Assembly: GCA_038245725.1 (NCBI GenBank)
Contig: JBBRSD010000008.1
Location: 83,068 to 147,067 of the forward strand
From: JBBRSD01 sp038245725
GTDB lineage: Bacteria > Actinomycetota > Coriobacteriia > Anaerosomatales > JAAXUF01
Direction: 5' to 3'
DNA: 64,000 bases
Positions 18,225-26,487 of this stretch are shown here, piece by piece. Every line of letters begins with the position of its first letter. Within the stretch, counting starts at the first letter, position 1. A model generated the notes under the pieces. It was not told the origin of the DNA. It made no database searches and saw only the letters and a program-made list of their open reading frames with translations. Both the position numbers and the translations under genes were made by a program.

Positions 18225-18241
18225 GCGACCGGTCCGGTCGC
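18225..18241. terminator. Hairpin between convergent genes
   Basis: GCGACCGG and CCGGTCGC are perfect arms around one base, placed between the hgcB stop and the stop of the convergent gene. There is no T-tract on either side, so termination is possible but not certain. Confidence 0.35.
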
Positions 18242-18247
18242 CTCAGA

Positions 18248-18706
18248 TCACGGCAGCGGCTGCTGGAGCTCGGTGACGAGCTCGTCTTCGTCGAAGTCGT
18301 CGAGGCTGTTGCGGTAGACCTCCCACCGGCCGCCGGCCGGGTCGAGGTCGTGCTCGTCCATCCACTCCGCAATCGCTTCCCAGCCCAGCGCAGTCGTATC
18401 GCGCGATCCTTGGTGGGTCGTGCGCACGACTTGGCAGGCCGGCAGCTCGTCGAGCTCGATCTTCGGCCCGGGACCACCGTCGGCGATGACGACCACGACC
18501 GCGATCTCGTGCTCGCCCGGCTCGGCGAAGTCGGGCGGGAAGATCGCGATCGTCTCTTCGGCGCCACAAGCGGCTCCGGATTCGATGTGCGCGAGCACCT
18601 CGGCGAAGGCTGCGGCGATCACCGACGCGGCGGTTTCGGCCGTCGCACGGCGCCGTGCGATGAGCGCCATGCGCTGCGGAGCGTAGCTGACTGAGATGTC
18701 GTACAC
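18248..18706 (-). CDS. GyrI-like / effector-binding domain protein
   Basis: 152 aa stand-alone small-molecule-binding domain of the AraC/MerR effector-binding (GyrI-like) type: alternating strands VSYAPQRMALIARRR, IAIFPPDF, EIAVVVVIADGG, GPKIELDELPACQVVRTTHQG and a final GRWEVYRNSLDD. GTG start with SD AGGAGG. No DNA-binding domain. It converges on hgcB, and no regulator gene is adjacent. Ligand unknown. Confidence 0.8.
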   Translation of the reverse strand: MYDISVSYAPQRMALIARRRATAETAASVIAAAFAEVLAHIESGAACGAEETIAIFPPDFAEPGEHEIAVVVVIADGGPGPKIELDELPACQVVRTTHQGSRDTTALGWEAIAEWMDEHDLDPAGGRWEVYRNSLDDFDEDELVTELQQPLP

Positions 18707-18715
18707 AGAAGCCTC

Positions 18716-19177
18716 CTAGCGGCCGATGAGTGCGAGGTCCGAGAGCGCCGCGAACACGGCGACCGCGGCGACGATGAAGGGAATGCGTCCAGTGAGCAGG
18801 AAGCCGGCGAGGACGCCGAGCCCGATGCCTGCGATCGCTGCGATACCGACCGACCACTCGCGGTGACCGCCCGACGCGCGGCGCGCTGCCTCGGCGGTGC
18901 CGCTCCCCCACAGGAAACCGAGGATGATGCCGAAGAAGCCACCGGCGAAGAACGCCAGCAGTACTCCGCCGCCGATGCCAGCCGCCAAACCTGCGAGCGT
19001 CGCGCGCACCATCTGGCCCGGCTTCACCACCACGAACTGGCTCCGAGCCGGCCTCGCGCAGATCGGGCATTTGTAGCCTACGGGCGTGGAGACCATGTCT
19101 TTCGGACAGATGGGGCGCTCGCACTCAGCGCAGCGCATCTCGGTCTCGACTCCTGGGTGGAAGGAGCACTGGGGCAT
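18716..19177 (-). CDS. B-box-type zinc finger membrane protein
   Basis: 153 aa. The N-terminal domain is rich in Cys/His (CSFHPGVETEMRCAECERPIC then CPICARPA), like bacterial B-box zinc fingers that precede membrane domains in rhomboid-type proteins. About three helices follow, with Gly-rich turns. GAGGAG supports ATG 19177, which puts the first Cys at residue 4. The stop is 10 bases from the start of the effector-binding gene, so the two are probably co-transcribed. Function unknown. Confidence 0.75.
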   Translation of the reverse strand: MPQCSFHPGVETEMRCAECERPICPKDMVSTPVGYKCPICARPARSQFVVVKPGQMVRATLAGLAAGIGGGVLLAFFAGGFFGIILGFLWGSGTAEAARRASGGHREWSVGIAAIAGIGLGVLAGFLLTGRIPFIVAAVAVFAALSDLALIGR

Positions 19178-19263
19178 CGGCGAACTCCTCGGCAACGGGC
19201 TGGTGGCGACGCTCGACCGTCAGGCGACAGCGTAGCGCACGCGAGCGTACGATGGGGGGCGCG

Positions 19264-19878
19264 ATGAGACCGACTGCCAAGACGCTCTCGCCACCTGCCG
19301 AGGAGGACTCCGTGCCACTGTGGTTTCGCACCGTGAGATTGTGGCTGCCGATCGCCGTCGCGGCGACGGTCGCAATCGGACTGACGTACGCCGGCGTCCA
19401 GCAGGCGCACCGCACGACCGCCGACGACCCGCAGATCCAGCTCGCCGAGGACGCGGCGGCGCGCCTCGACGCCGGCGATCCGGCGACCGACGTGCTGCCC
19501 GACGGACCCGTGAACGTGGCCACGAGCTTGGCGCCGTTCGTGATCGTCTATGACGCCAAGAATGCCGTCGTCGAGGGCTCCGGCGTGCTCGACGGCGCCC
19601 CTCCAGTGCCGCCGACTGGCGTGCTCGATGCCGCCCGTTCGGCGGGCCACAACGCGGTCACGTGGCAGCCGGCGCCGGGTGTGCGCATCGCCTCGGTGAG
19701 CGTCACGACGAAGGACGGCCGAGTCGTTCTCGCAGGGCGCAACCTGCGCGAAGTCGAGGTGCGGGAAGACGCGCTAACGCAGATGACGGTGCTCGCGTGG
19801 TTGGCGGCGATGCTCGGCACGCTCGTCGTGTGCGCGGCCGTCGAAGCGGTCGCAGGCCGCTGGAAGATGGCGGCGTAA
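19264..19878 (+). CDS. Membrane-anchored sensor-like protein
   Basis: 204 aa. One helix near the N-terminus (about 25-45), an extracytoplasmic domain (about 50-170) resembling the sensor part of histidine kinases (SLAPFVIVYDAKNAVVEGSG, VRIASVSVTTKDGRVVLAGR), and a second helix (about 178-198). No kinase or output domain follows, so it looks like a detached sensor. ATG at 19264 follows a G-rich SD; an upstream ATG is 12 bases earlier. Alone on the plus strand. Confidence 0.7.
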   Translation: MRPTAKTLSPPAEEDSVPLWFRTVRLWLPIAVAATVAIGLTYAGVQQAHRTTADDPQIQLAEDAAARLDAGDPATDVLPDGPVNVATSLAPFVIVYDAKNAVVEGSGVLDGAPPVPPTGVLDAARSAGHNAVTWQPAPGVRIASVSVTTKDGRVVLAGRNLREVEVREDALTQMTVLAWLAAMLGTLVVCAAVEAVAGRWKMAA

Positions 19879-20077
19879 CCGGGAGCTGTAGGGCGGCCCG
19901 AGGCGTCGTAGCGGTGACGTGTTGAGTTCATGACGGGGACGTTGCCGCTTTCCGTGGGCTGCAACCGGGCGATCCGGTTCACGAAGCGCGTGGCGCTATT
20001 GCGGAGAAATCGCGCAATATGCCCATTGTGATCGGTTATGGTCCGCACCCACTTCGCGCCAAAGAATCGACGACGTT

Positions 20078-21249
20078 TCAGAAGCAGTACGCGTACCCAT
20101 TCATCGTCCCCGGACTCATCGTCTGCCCCGGATAGACGTCCTTGGTGATGAAGCCGCAGGTCGTCGGAGAGTAGTAGCGGTTCCACAGCTGGTAGAGGTT
20201 GGTCGGCGTGTCGTAGCGATACCCGGCGTAGCGGTAGGGGTTGGCGACGGTCTCGTTGGCCGACAGCACGCGGCCCCACGGGTCGTAGGTATAGCTGTCG
20301 GCTGCGGTGCCGCTCGCATCGGTTATCGCGACGATGTCGCCGTTGGTGTGGTAGTAATACGTCGCCCCGCCTCTCGTCATCGCCCCAGCCGGCCCGCGGC
20401 ATCTCGCGCGTAGTTCGCGATGGTGTTACCTGCGCCGTCAGTCTCGGCGATGACGTCGGGGCTAGCACCGTCGTAGTGGAAACAGGTGGTTCCAGAGGCG
20501 TCGGTGGTGGTGATGCGGCGGTTGAGGAAGTCGTACCCGTAGGTGGCGATCGTGGCGCCGCCTGCTGTCTTGACGGCGGAGAGGCGGTTCAGGGCATCGT
20601 AGGCGTAGGTGTGCGTGCCGTCGCTCGTCATGTTGCCGTTGCCGTCGTAGGCAAAGCCGGGCGAACTGATCCTGTCGGCGGCGTCGGAGGCGAAGCTTTG
20701 CGTGGTGGAGCCGTCGACGGAGACGCGGGTGAGGTTGTAGGCGGCGGCGTACTCATACGCGGTGCTCTTGCCGGTGGACGGGTCGTCGCGCGTCCGGCGC
20801 CAGTCCGGAGACCGCGCACATCGCCTGCTGATAAGCCCCGTCGATGAGGCGTAAAGGTCCACGTTGGTAGCGGTGCCGCCGTCAAGTGAGATCGCCGCGA
20901 TGCCGTATGAGCTTCCCGTCGTTGCAATGAATTTGGCGTCGGTGCCGGTAAAGGTGAACGTGGCCACCGCACTTGCCGCTGATGCGTAGACCTGACTGCC
21001 CCCGGAGTACGAGCCGCCGCTCTGATTTGTCCACGCGCCGGCGTACCCAAACTTCGAGCTGGCCTGCTCGTATCGGGTCCAAGTCGGCGCCGCAGCCGCC
21101 GAGTCCGGCGTCATGGCCGCATCCCCTGCGACAGCGAAGACCAGTGGCACGGCTGACATCACCGATGAAGTGGCGAAGACAAACGCCAGCAGGATGCGCA
21201 TGACGCGATGTGCTACGGACTTAATGCGGCGACGCAACGCCTTCTTCAT
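20078..21249 (-). pseudogene. Broken RHS/YD-repeat gene
   Basis: A signal peptide and a carbohydrate-binding-like beta domain (residues about 1-130) run straight into RHS/YD repeats (YDALNRLSAVKTAGG, GYDFLNRRITTTDASG). The junction near VDLYASSTGLISRRC looks like a large internal deletion. At about 20377 the frame shifts by one base: the first frame stops after AAGRLGR and the continuation MTRGGATYYYHTNGDIVAI is read in another frame to a stop after NGYAYCF. No C-terminal toxin domain remains. The frameshift could be an assembly error, but the short length (about 390 codons against 1000 or more) also argues for a remnant. Confidence 0.75.
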
Positions 21250-21447
21250 TTTGACTCACCCGCAGTTGGACGACGGTGGAAAGCCCGCCAAGATCCCGTG
21301 GCAAGGCCTTCCGCTCAGTATCCGTTGCGAGATTCTTCAGCGGGTGGGCGTGTCAGCGAACGAAGTCAACGAGTCGAACCCCGCGCGAACGCGGCCGGGC
21401 GGCTGCGCTATCCTTGTGCAACCGTACCGCCCGATCAGGAGCCTGCG

Positions 21448-22431
21448 ATGAGCGATCCCGCACGCGAGCGTCTCGGCAAGGATTCGCACCTCAAGCGCTA
21501 CGAGTCGCTTGCGCAGATGATCGGCGACGCCGAGAACCCCACGCCTATCGTGGCGCTTTCCCGGATCGCGCCTGACGGCGTTGAGCTCTACGGCAAGCTC
21601 GAGTGGATGAACCCGTTCGGCTCGGTTAAGGACCGCGCAGCGAAGTGGATGCTGGCCGCGCTCGCCGAAAGCGGCCAGCTCGACGGCCGCACCGTACTCG
21701 AACCCACGAGCGGCAACACCGGCATCGCACTCGCGGCCCTGTGTGCGCTCGAGAGCCGCCCCATCCGCGTGGTCGTCCCCGCCTCCATGCCCGCCGAGAA
21801 GTCCTTGTTGCTGCGCGCGTTCGGCGCCGAGGTCGTGCCGACGCCGGAGGTGGGCGCCCTTGGCCGCCACCCGATGGACGTCGCCATGGACATGGCCCGA
21901 CAGATGCTCTCGGCAAGCGACGACTTCGTCATGCCGAACCAGTACGACAATCCCGACAACGCGCTCGCACACTACGAAACGACCGGCCCGGAGATCTGGG
22001 CGCAGACCGAAGGTCGCATCCGGTACTTCTTCGCCGGCATCGGGACCGGCGGAACGGTCAGCGGAGCCGGGCGCTATCTCAAGGAACGCGATCCGAGCAT
22101 CCGCGTCATCGCCATCGAGCCGCTCCCCGGCCACAAGATCAGCGGTCTGAAGAACATGCAGGAGACCGCGGTCCCCGAGATCCTCGACCGCAGCATCATC
22201 GACGAGATCGTCTACGTCGAAGACGGCGAGGCGCTCGACATGGCGCTGCGGCTCCATCGCGAGGAAGCGCTGCTCGCGGGCTCATCGGCGGCTGCGTGTC
22301 TCGCCGGCGCGCTGCGCTGGCTGCGCGACAACTCCGCCACTGGCGTCGCACTCGCGATCATCCCAGACAGCAGCCAGAAGGCCCCGAGCTACCTCGAAGC
22401 GATGCTCGCCGAGAAGGAGGAGGACGCGTGA
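21448..22431 (+). CDS. PLP-dependent cysteine synthase-family enzyme
   Basis: 327 aa fold-type II PLP enzyme of the CysK/CysM/CBS group. The PLP Lys is in NPFGSVKDRAA, the substrate loop is PTSGNTGIALA, and the phosphate-binding Gly loop is GIGTGGTVSGAGRYL. The spaced MPNQYDNPDN motif also fits. The product is probably cysteine from O-acetyl- or O-phosphoserine, but the substrate cannot be set from the sequence. SD AGGAG. The stop codon overlaps the GTG of the carbonic anhydrase, so they form an operon. Confidence 0.88.
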   Translation: MSDPARERLGKDSHLKRYESLAQMIGDAENPTPIVALSRIAPDGVELYGKLEWMNPFGSVKDRAAKWMLAALAESGQLDGRTVLEPTSGNTGIALAALCALESRPIRVVVPASMPAEKSLLLRAFGAEVVPTPEVGALGRHPMDVAMDMARQMLSASDDFVMPNQYDNPDNALAHYETTGPEIWAQTEGRIRYFFAGIGTGGTVSGAGRYLKERDPSIRVIAIEPLPGHKISGLKNMQETAVPEILDRSIIDEIVYVEDGEALDMALRLHREEALLAGSSAAACLAGALRWLRDNSATGVALAIIPDSSQKAPSYLEAMLAEKEEDA

Positions 22432-22973
22432 GATACCCGGCCGACGTCGCACTGCACATGCTGCGCGAGGGCAACGAGCGCTTCTCGGAAGGTCGCCAGC
22501 GACCGCACTTCACGCCCGCCGAGAGGCAGGGAGCGCTGGCCGGCCAGGAGCCTTGGGGCGTCATCGTAGGCTGCTCGGACTCGCGCGTGCCGGTCGAGGC
22601 GCTCTTCGACGTGGGTCCCGGTGAGCTGTTCGTCGTGCGCACCGCCGGCCACGTGATCTCTGATGCCGGCTACGCGAGCGTGCGCTACGCGGTGCAGGAG
22701 CTCGGCGCGCGGCTCGTGGTCGTGCTCGGGCACGAGGACTGCGGTGCGGTCGCAGCCTCGCGCGATGGCGATGCGCCGGCCTACCTAGCGCCGGTCACCG
22801 ACCACATCCACACCGACGCGCCAACGCTTGCTGCGGCGGTCGACCAGCACGTCACCGAGTCCGTCTCCGAGATGCGCGAGTGGTTCGATCGCGCGGGCTT
22901 CTCGGAAGGAAACCCGGTCGTGATCGGTGCGGCGTACCAGCTCGCGAGCGGCGAGGTGCACTGGCTGGACTGA
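22428..22973 (+). CDS. Beta-class carbonic anhydrase
   Basis: Hydrates CO2 to bicarbonate; cytosolic zinc enzyme. 181 aa. Zinc ligands and the catalytic dyad are in GCSDSRVPVE (Cys, Asp-Arg) and GHEDCGAV (His, Cys). The GTG start with SD GGAGGAGG overlaps the end of the cysteine synthase-like gene by 4 bases. Confidence 0.93.
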   Translation: MRYPADVALHMLREGNERFSEGRQRPHFTPAERQGALAGQEPWGVIVGCSDSRVPVEALFDVGPGELFVVRTAGHVISDAGYASVRYAVQELGARLVVVLGHEDCGAVAASRDGDAPAYLAPVTDHIHTDAPTLAAAVDQHVTESVSEMREWFDRAGFSEGNPVVIGAAYQLASGEVHWLD

Positions 22974-22988
22974 CCCCCGGGCGCACCA

Positions 22989-23020
22989 CGGCCCGGACCG
23001 CGCGAGACGAATCCGGGCCG
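22989..23020. terminator. Hairpin between convergent carbonic anhydrase and VOC genes
   Basis: CGGCCCGG and CCGGGCCG form a perfect 8-bp stem with a 16-base loop between two converging genes. It has no T-tract. Confidence 0.4.
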
Positions 23021-23044
23021 GGAACGTGCGGCGGGCGCGAGTCG

Positions 23045-23419
23045 CTACGACTTGTCGCCCGGCTGCTGAATGCCGATGCGGTTGCCTTCGGAATCGACGA
23101 AGAACGCGATCCAGCCCACCATGTCGCCCATGAACTGCGGCTCCTGCAGGACCGTACCGCCGGCTTCCTTCACGCGGTCGGTCATCGCCTGGATGTCGCC
23201 ACCGGAGTCCAGGTACGGGGTCGAGCCGTCCTGGCTGGGCGTGCGCCCCGTTGTGAGGTCGAAGCTCACGCCCATCTCGCCTTCGTCGCCAAAGCCGACT
23301 GCGACGTTGTCGATGCCGGGCATGCTTTCGACGCGGCGGCCTGTGACGTCGCCGTAGAACTTCTTCGCGCGATCAAGGTCGATGACCGGGATGCTGGCCC
23401 ATACGATCGGGTTTGCCAT
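23045..23419 (-). CDS. VOC (glyoxalase/bleomycin-resistance) family protein
   Basis: 124 aa with the paired beta-alpha-beta-beta-beta units of the vicinal oxygen chelate fold: PIVWASIPVIDLDRAKKFYG at the N-terminus, PYLDSGGDIQAMTDRVKEAGG, then IAFFVDSEGNRIGIQQP. Many members bind a metal; the substrate of this group (YaeR/PhnB-like, with KFYGDVTG) is not known. Single gene with SD AGGA. Confidence 0.85.
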   Translation of the reverse strand: MANPIVWASIPVIDLDRAKKFYGDVTGRRVESMPGIDNVAVGFGDEGEMGVSFDLTTGRTPSQDGSTPYLDSGGDIQAMTDRVKEAGGTVLQEPQFMGDMVGWIAFFVDSEGNRIGIQQPGDKS

Positions 23420-23566
23420 GGTGGGGTCCTTTCGCAGTGGGAGAATCGTGCCGTGGGGAGTTCCTACCCGCCGGAGCGCGAACCATGGCGCGGCACGCCC
23501 GCTATCATGTCCTCATGAGCCGCCACACGCCTACGAACGGACAACCTGCCCGCGCCGAGGCGAGCC

Positions 23567-24409
23567 ATGCCTGAGTTCGACTCGGCGTATCACCGGCTGC
23601 GCATCAGCGACAACGACGGCGTCCGGTTGCTCCGGTTCGAGCGCAACCAGCAGTCTTCGATGCTGCTCGGCGACATCTTCGAGACCACGATGGAATACAT
23701 CGGCTACCTGCTCATCTCGCTCGCTGTGAAGCCGGACGCCGCGCGCGTGCTCGTGATCGGACTGGGAGGTGGCTCGCTCGTGAAGCGCCTGTGGCGCGAC
23801 TACCCCGAGATGTTCATCGACGCCTGCGAGCTCGACCCGGATGTCGTGCAGGTCGCGATCTGCTACTTCGGACTCCCCGAAGACGAGCGCATCCGCATCA
23901 CCGTGGGCGACGGACGCGAGTTCGTGCAGCTCACACGGGATACCTACGACATCATCGTGGTCGACGCCTTCGACGACGACCGCGTCCCGCGCACGCTCAC
24001 CACCGAGGAGTTCATGCGCGAGTGCCGCGACATACTCTCACCCGACGGAGTGATCGCGTACAACGTCTTCGGCGCCGTGTACGGCCCTCACTCGAGGCAG
24101 TTCCGCAGCTTCCACCGCACGGCGTCCAACGTGTGGCGCCACGTCTGGACCTTCCCCATCGGCATCGCCGAGAACCCCGTCGACGACTCGCGCAACATCA
24201 TCATGCTCGCCTCCGATGCAGACCTCTCAGACGACGAACTCGCCGAGCGGATCGGCAGCCGCGTGGACGGCCTCGTGACGGTTCCGGCGTTCGAGCGCTA
24301 CGCCGAGGACCTCTACCGCGGCCCGATCCGCGGCGGCGACGTGCCGATGCTCTCCGACGAGAGCACCGGGCGCGGGCGCAGCGACGGCGGCACGAGCCGG
24401 CGACGCTGA
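23567..24409 (+). CDS. Spermidine synthase-like methyltransferase-fold protein
   Basis: 280 aa. A Rossmann fold with VLVIGLGGGSLVKRLWRDYP (cofactor loop), ACELDPDVVQVA and IIVVDAFDDDRVPRTLTT is typical of the spermine/spermidine synthase superfamily. Acidic residues expected for putrescine binding are not convincingly complete, and the acidic/basic tail is low-complexity, so a true aminopropyltransferase is not assured. Similar genes are often annotated as fused-MFS spermidine synthase-like proteins. Monocistronic. Confidence 0.8.
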   Translation: MPEFDSAYHRLRISDNDGVRLLRFERNQQSSMLLGDIFETTMEYIGYLLISLAVKPDAARVLVIGLGGGSLVKRLWRDYPEMFIDACELDPDVVQVAICYFGLPEDERIRITVGDGREFVQLTRDTYDIIVVDAFDDDRVPRTLTTEEFMRECRDILSPDGVIAYNVFGAVYGPHSRQFRSFHRTASNVWRHVWTFPIGIAENPVDDSRNIIMLASDADLSDDELAERIGSRVDGLVTVPAFERYAEDLYRGPIRGGDVPMLSDESTGRGRSDGGTSRRR

Positions 24410-24453
24410 CGGCGCGACGGCCGCTGACGCCGTGCGCTGGCAGCGGCGGCGCA

Positions 24454-24867
24454 TCACGCCTCGGCCGCGCGCCAGAGCTCACAGACCCAGTCGCCGCATA
24501 TGGGAGCGCGGAACTCGCGCGGCAAGAGGCAGCCGGTTTCGGGGTGGCAGAACTGGCACTTGTTCGTGTCAATCCACTGCGGAAGAGCCGCGCGGTACGC
24601 GTCGCCCTCGGCGCCGGGCAGGTGGCTCACGCGTGGATCGTGCAGCGGCTCGATGCCGGCCTCGCCAGCGACCATCGCGCCGTCCTCGGTGATTCGCAGC
24701 GCGCCGCTGCCCTCGAGGCGCGCGGTCCAGACATCGACGTAGTCAGGCAGCCAGTCATCGCCGTTGTAGTCGCCCTCCTCATCGATCGCGAGGTAGATCG
24801 CGCAGCACAGCCCGCCACACGCGTGGCACAGCTCCCAGTTGTCGCGATCGTTTGCGGTAGAGGTCAC
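24454..24867 (-). CDS. YkgJ-like Cys-cluster protein
   Basis: 137 aa. N-terminal CHACGGLCC and C-terminal CQFCHPETGCLLP with PICGDWVCELW form the 6-8 Cys pattern of the YkgJ/UPF0153 family, thought to bind zinc or iron. GTG start with AAGGA before it; the upstream extension is Arg/Pro-rich. It ends the run of minus-strand genes that starts at the formate dehydrogenase, 23 bases after the flavodoxin-fold gene. Function unknown. Confidence 0.8.
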   Translation of the reverse strand: MTSTANDRDNWELCHACGGLCCAIYLAIDEEGDYNGDDWLPDYVDVWTARLEGSGALRITEDGAMVAGEAGIEPLHDPRVSHLPGAEGDAYRAALPQWIDTNKCQFCHPETGCLLPREFRAPICGDWVCELWRAAEA

Positions 24868-24890
24868 GGGCGTCCTTCTCGGCGGGGCGG

Positions 24891-25547
24891 TCAGTCGTCG
24901 CTCATGGGCAGGGCGCGGGCGTCGAGCTCGCGCAGGTTGGTCGGGCACGGGTTGGCGGCGAGCACTCCCGCCATCCACACGAGATTATGAGCGGTGTAGA
25001 GCGCCGTGCGGTTCGTGTAACGGTGACGGTCGCCGTGGGCGGCGATGTAGCTCGGGCCCGGGCCGGCGTCGCCCACCCAGTAGCAGTCCACGTTGGGCGG
25101 AATGGTACAGCCAAGGTGCGTGAGGTTGAAGAGCGTGTTGGCGCAGACGTCGTGCGTGCCGTCCTCGTTACCGGTGACGATGCAGCCCGCGACCTTGCCG
25201 TAGAGCGGGTACTGACCGGTGACCGGGTCGCCCTCGCCATACGTGCCGTCAAGGCGCTCGATGACCTGCTGGCAGACGCTGCCACGCACGCCGAACCAGA
25301 TGGGGGTCGCCATCACGAGGATGTCGCACGCCTTGATCCGCTCGAGCACCGCCGGCCAGCCGTCGCCCTCGCCCTCGTCGCTCGAGATGCCGGTGGCGAT
25401 GTGGTGGTCGACGATGCGGATCACCTCGGTGGTCGCCCCGAGCTCGCTCATGAACCCTTCCACCTTGCCGATGAGCGATTCGGTGTTGCTCACCTCCGGC
25501 GAGCGCTTGAGCGTGCAGTTCAGGAAGAGTGCGTGTGGTGCCGTCAT
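24891..25547 (-). CDS. Flavodoxin-fold NAD(P)H-dependent FMN reductase-like protein
   Basis: 218 aa. Begins HALFLNCTLKRSPEVSNTESLI (FMN phosphate loop) and has ILVMATPIWFGVRGSVCQQV and KVAGCIVTGNEDG, the flavin-contacting loops of the NADPH-dependent FMN reductase / flavodoxin-like family. ATG with SD GGAGG immediately upstream; the longer start gives MPPGG, an artefact. Redox partner unknown. Confidence 0.85.
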   Translation of the reverse strand: MTAPHALFLNCTLKRSPEVSNTESLIGKVEGFMSELGATTEVIRIVDHHIATGISSDEGEGDGWPAVLERIKACDILVMATPIWFGVRGSVCQQVIERLDGTYGEGDPVTGQYPLYGKVAGCIVTGNEDGTHDVCANTLFNLTHLGCTIPPNVDCYWVGDAGPGPSYIAAHGDRHRYTNRTALYTAHNLVWMAGVLAANPCPTNLRELDARALPMSDD

Positions 25548-25641
25548 GGGAAGACCTCCTGGAGGCATCGGGTGTCTGGGAGGAGTATGCCCGCAGGGGC
25601 GCTTGTGTCTCCGCGGGCAGCTGGGAACTCCCCCGAACGCG

Positions 25642-26487
25642 CTACGGCAGCTGCTCGACGACCTTGGCGAGCAGCGACTTCAGCTGCGACGGAGAGCCGG
25701 AATCAGGTGACGCTTCGGCCGCGACCAGAACCGCGCCGCTCGTGAAACCGATGGCCGCGAACTCTCGTCCGTCGGTGCCGAAGTAGGTGGCGTGACCGTG
25801 GATCGACGACGAACTCGCACTGGAGGGATAGCGGTTCTTGACCTCGGCTTGAAGCGCCCGCTTCGCGTCGCTTGCCGTCCTGAACTGCTCGGCGACGACG
25901 ACGAGCGTGCGCGCCGGATTCCCGGCCCCCGAGACGTACTCGCGGGAGACCGACAGCGGGTCGACGCCCGCCTTCGCCGCCGAGAACCCGGCGAGCGCAT
26001 CGGGCACCCACCGGAGCAGCGAGCCCGCGGTCGCGGTCGGCTCGCCGGAGGGGGGCGTGGGCGTTGAGGGCCGTGGTGTCGACGGCGTTGGCTTGGACGG
26101 CGTCAGATCGGGAGTGACCTTCTGGCCCTTCGCAATCGCGTCGTGCTGCTGCTTGGCGCGACGGTAGGTTGGCGTGATTGCGAGGAGCTGCTTGAGCTTG
26201 GCCTCGGCGAGCGGGAGGTTCCCGGCCGCGATTGCGGTCTGCACCTGGGCGTAGAGCGATGCGATCTGCGGGTTCGCGGCGGGCTGGGTGATCGTGACGA
26301 CTCGGTAGGCGCCGGCGGTGTTGGCTGGCACGCGCACGGTGTGGATGTCCTCGGAGATGAGCTTGCCCTGGGAGTCGACGATCCGCGTGCCGGTCTGCAC
26401 CTCGACCATACGCTGGCAGGCCGGTGCGCCCAGGAGCGCGGTGGCGAGTACCACTGACAGCATGAGTGCGCCGCGTCGACGCTTCAT
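25642..26487 (-). CDS. Secreted or lipid-anchored protein with proline-rich linker
   Basis: 281 aa. Signal peptide ending GAPACQRM; the Cys may be lipidated, though APAC is an imperfect lipobox. An N-terminal domain (about 25-75), an alpha-helical TPR-like stretch (VQTAIAAGNLPLAEAKLKQL), a Pro/Thr linker (about 125-150) and a C-terminal domain (about 150-281) follow. ATG overlaps the stop of the polytopic membrane protein (ATGA) and has SD GAGGAGG. Last gene of the formate dehydrogenase run; possible role at the cell surface. Confidence 0.75.
   Translation of the reverse strand: MKRRRGALMLSVVLATALLGAPACQRMVEVQTGTRIVDSQGKLISEDIHTVRVPANTAGAYRVVTITQPAANPQIASLYAQVQTAIAAGNLPLAEAKLKQLLAITPTYRRAKQQHDAIAKGQKVTPDLTPSKPTPSTPRPSTPTPPSGEPTATAGSLLRWVPDALAGFSAAKAGVDPLSVSREYVSGAGNPARTLVVVAEQFRTASDAKRALQAEVKNRYPSSASSSSIHGHATYFGTDGREFAAIGFTSGAVLVAAEASPDSGSPSQLKSLLAKVVEQLP

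Noticed and set aside
19879..20077. Coding continuation of the RHS remnant
   Set aside because: The frame is closed after NGYAYCF, and no RHS or toxin similarity is visible in the following 200 bases.
21250..21447. Structured leader before the cysteine synthase-like gene
   Set aside because: I compared it with c-di-GMP, SAM and cobalamin motifs and saw no convincing match on either strand.
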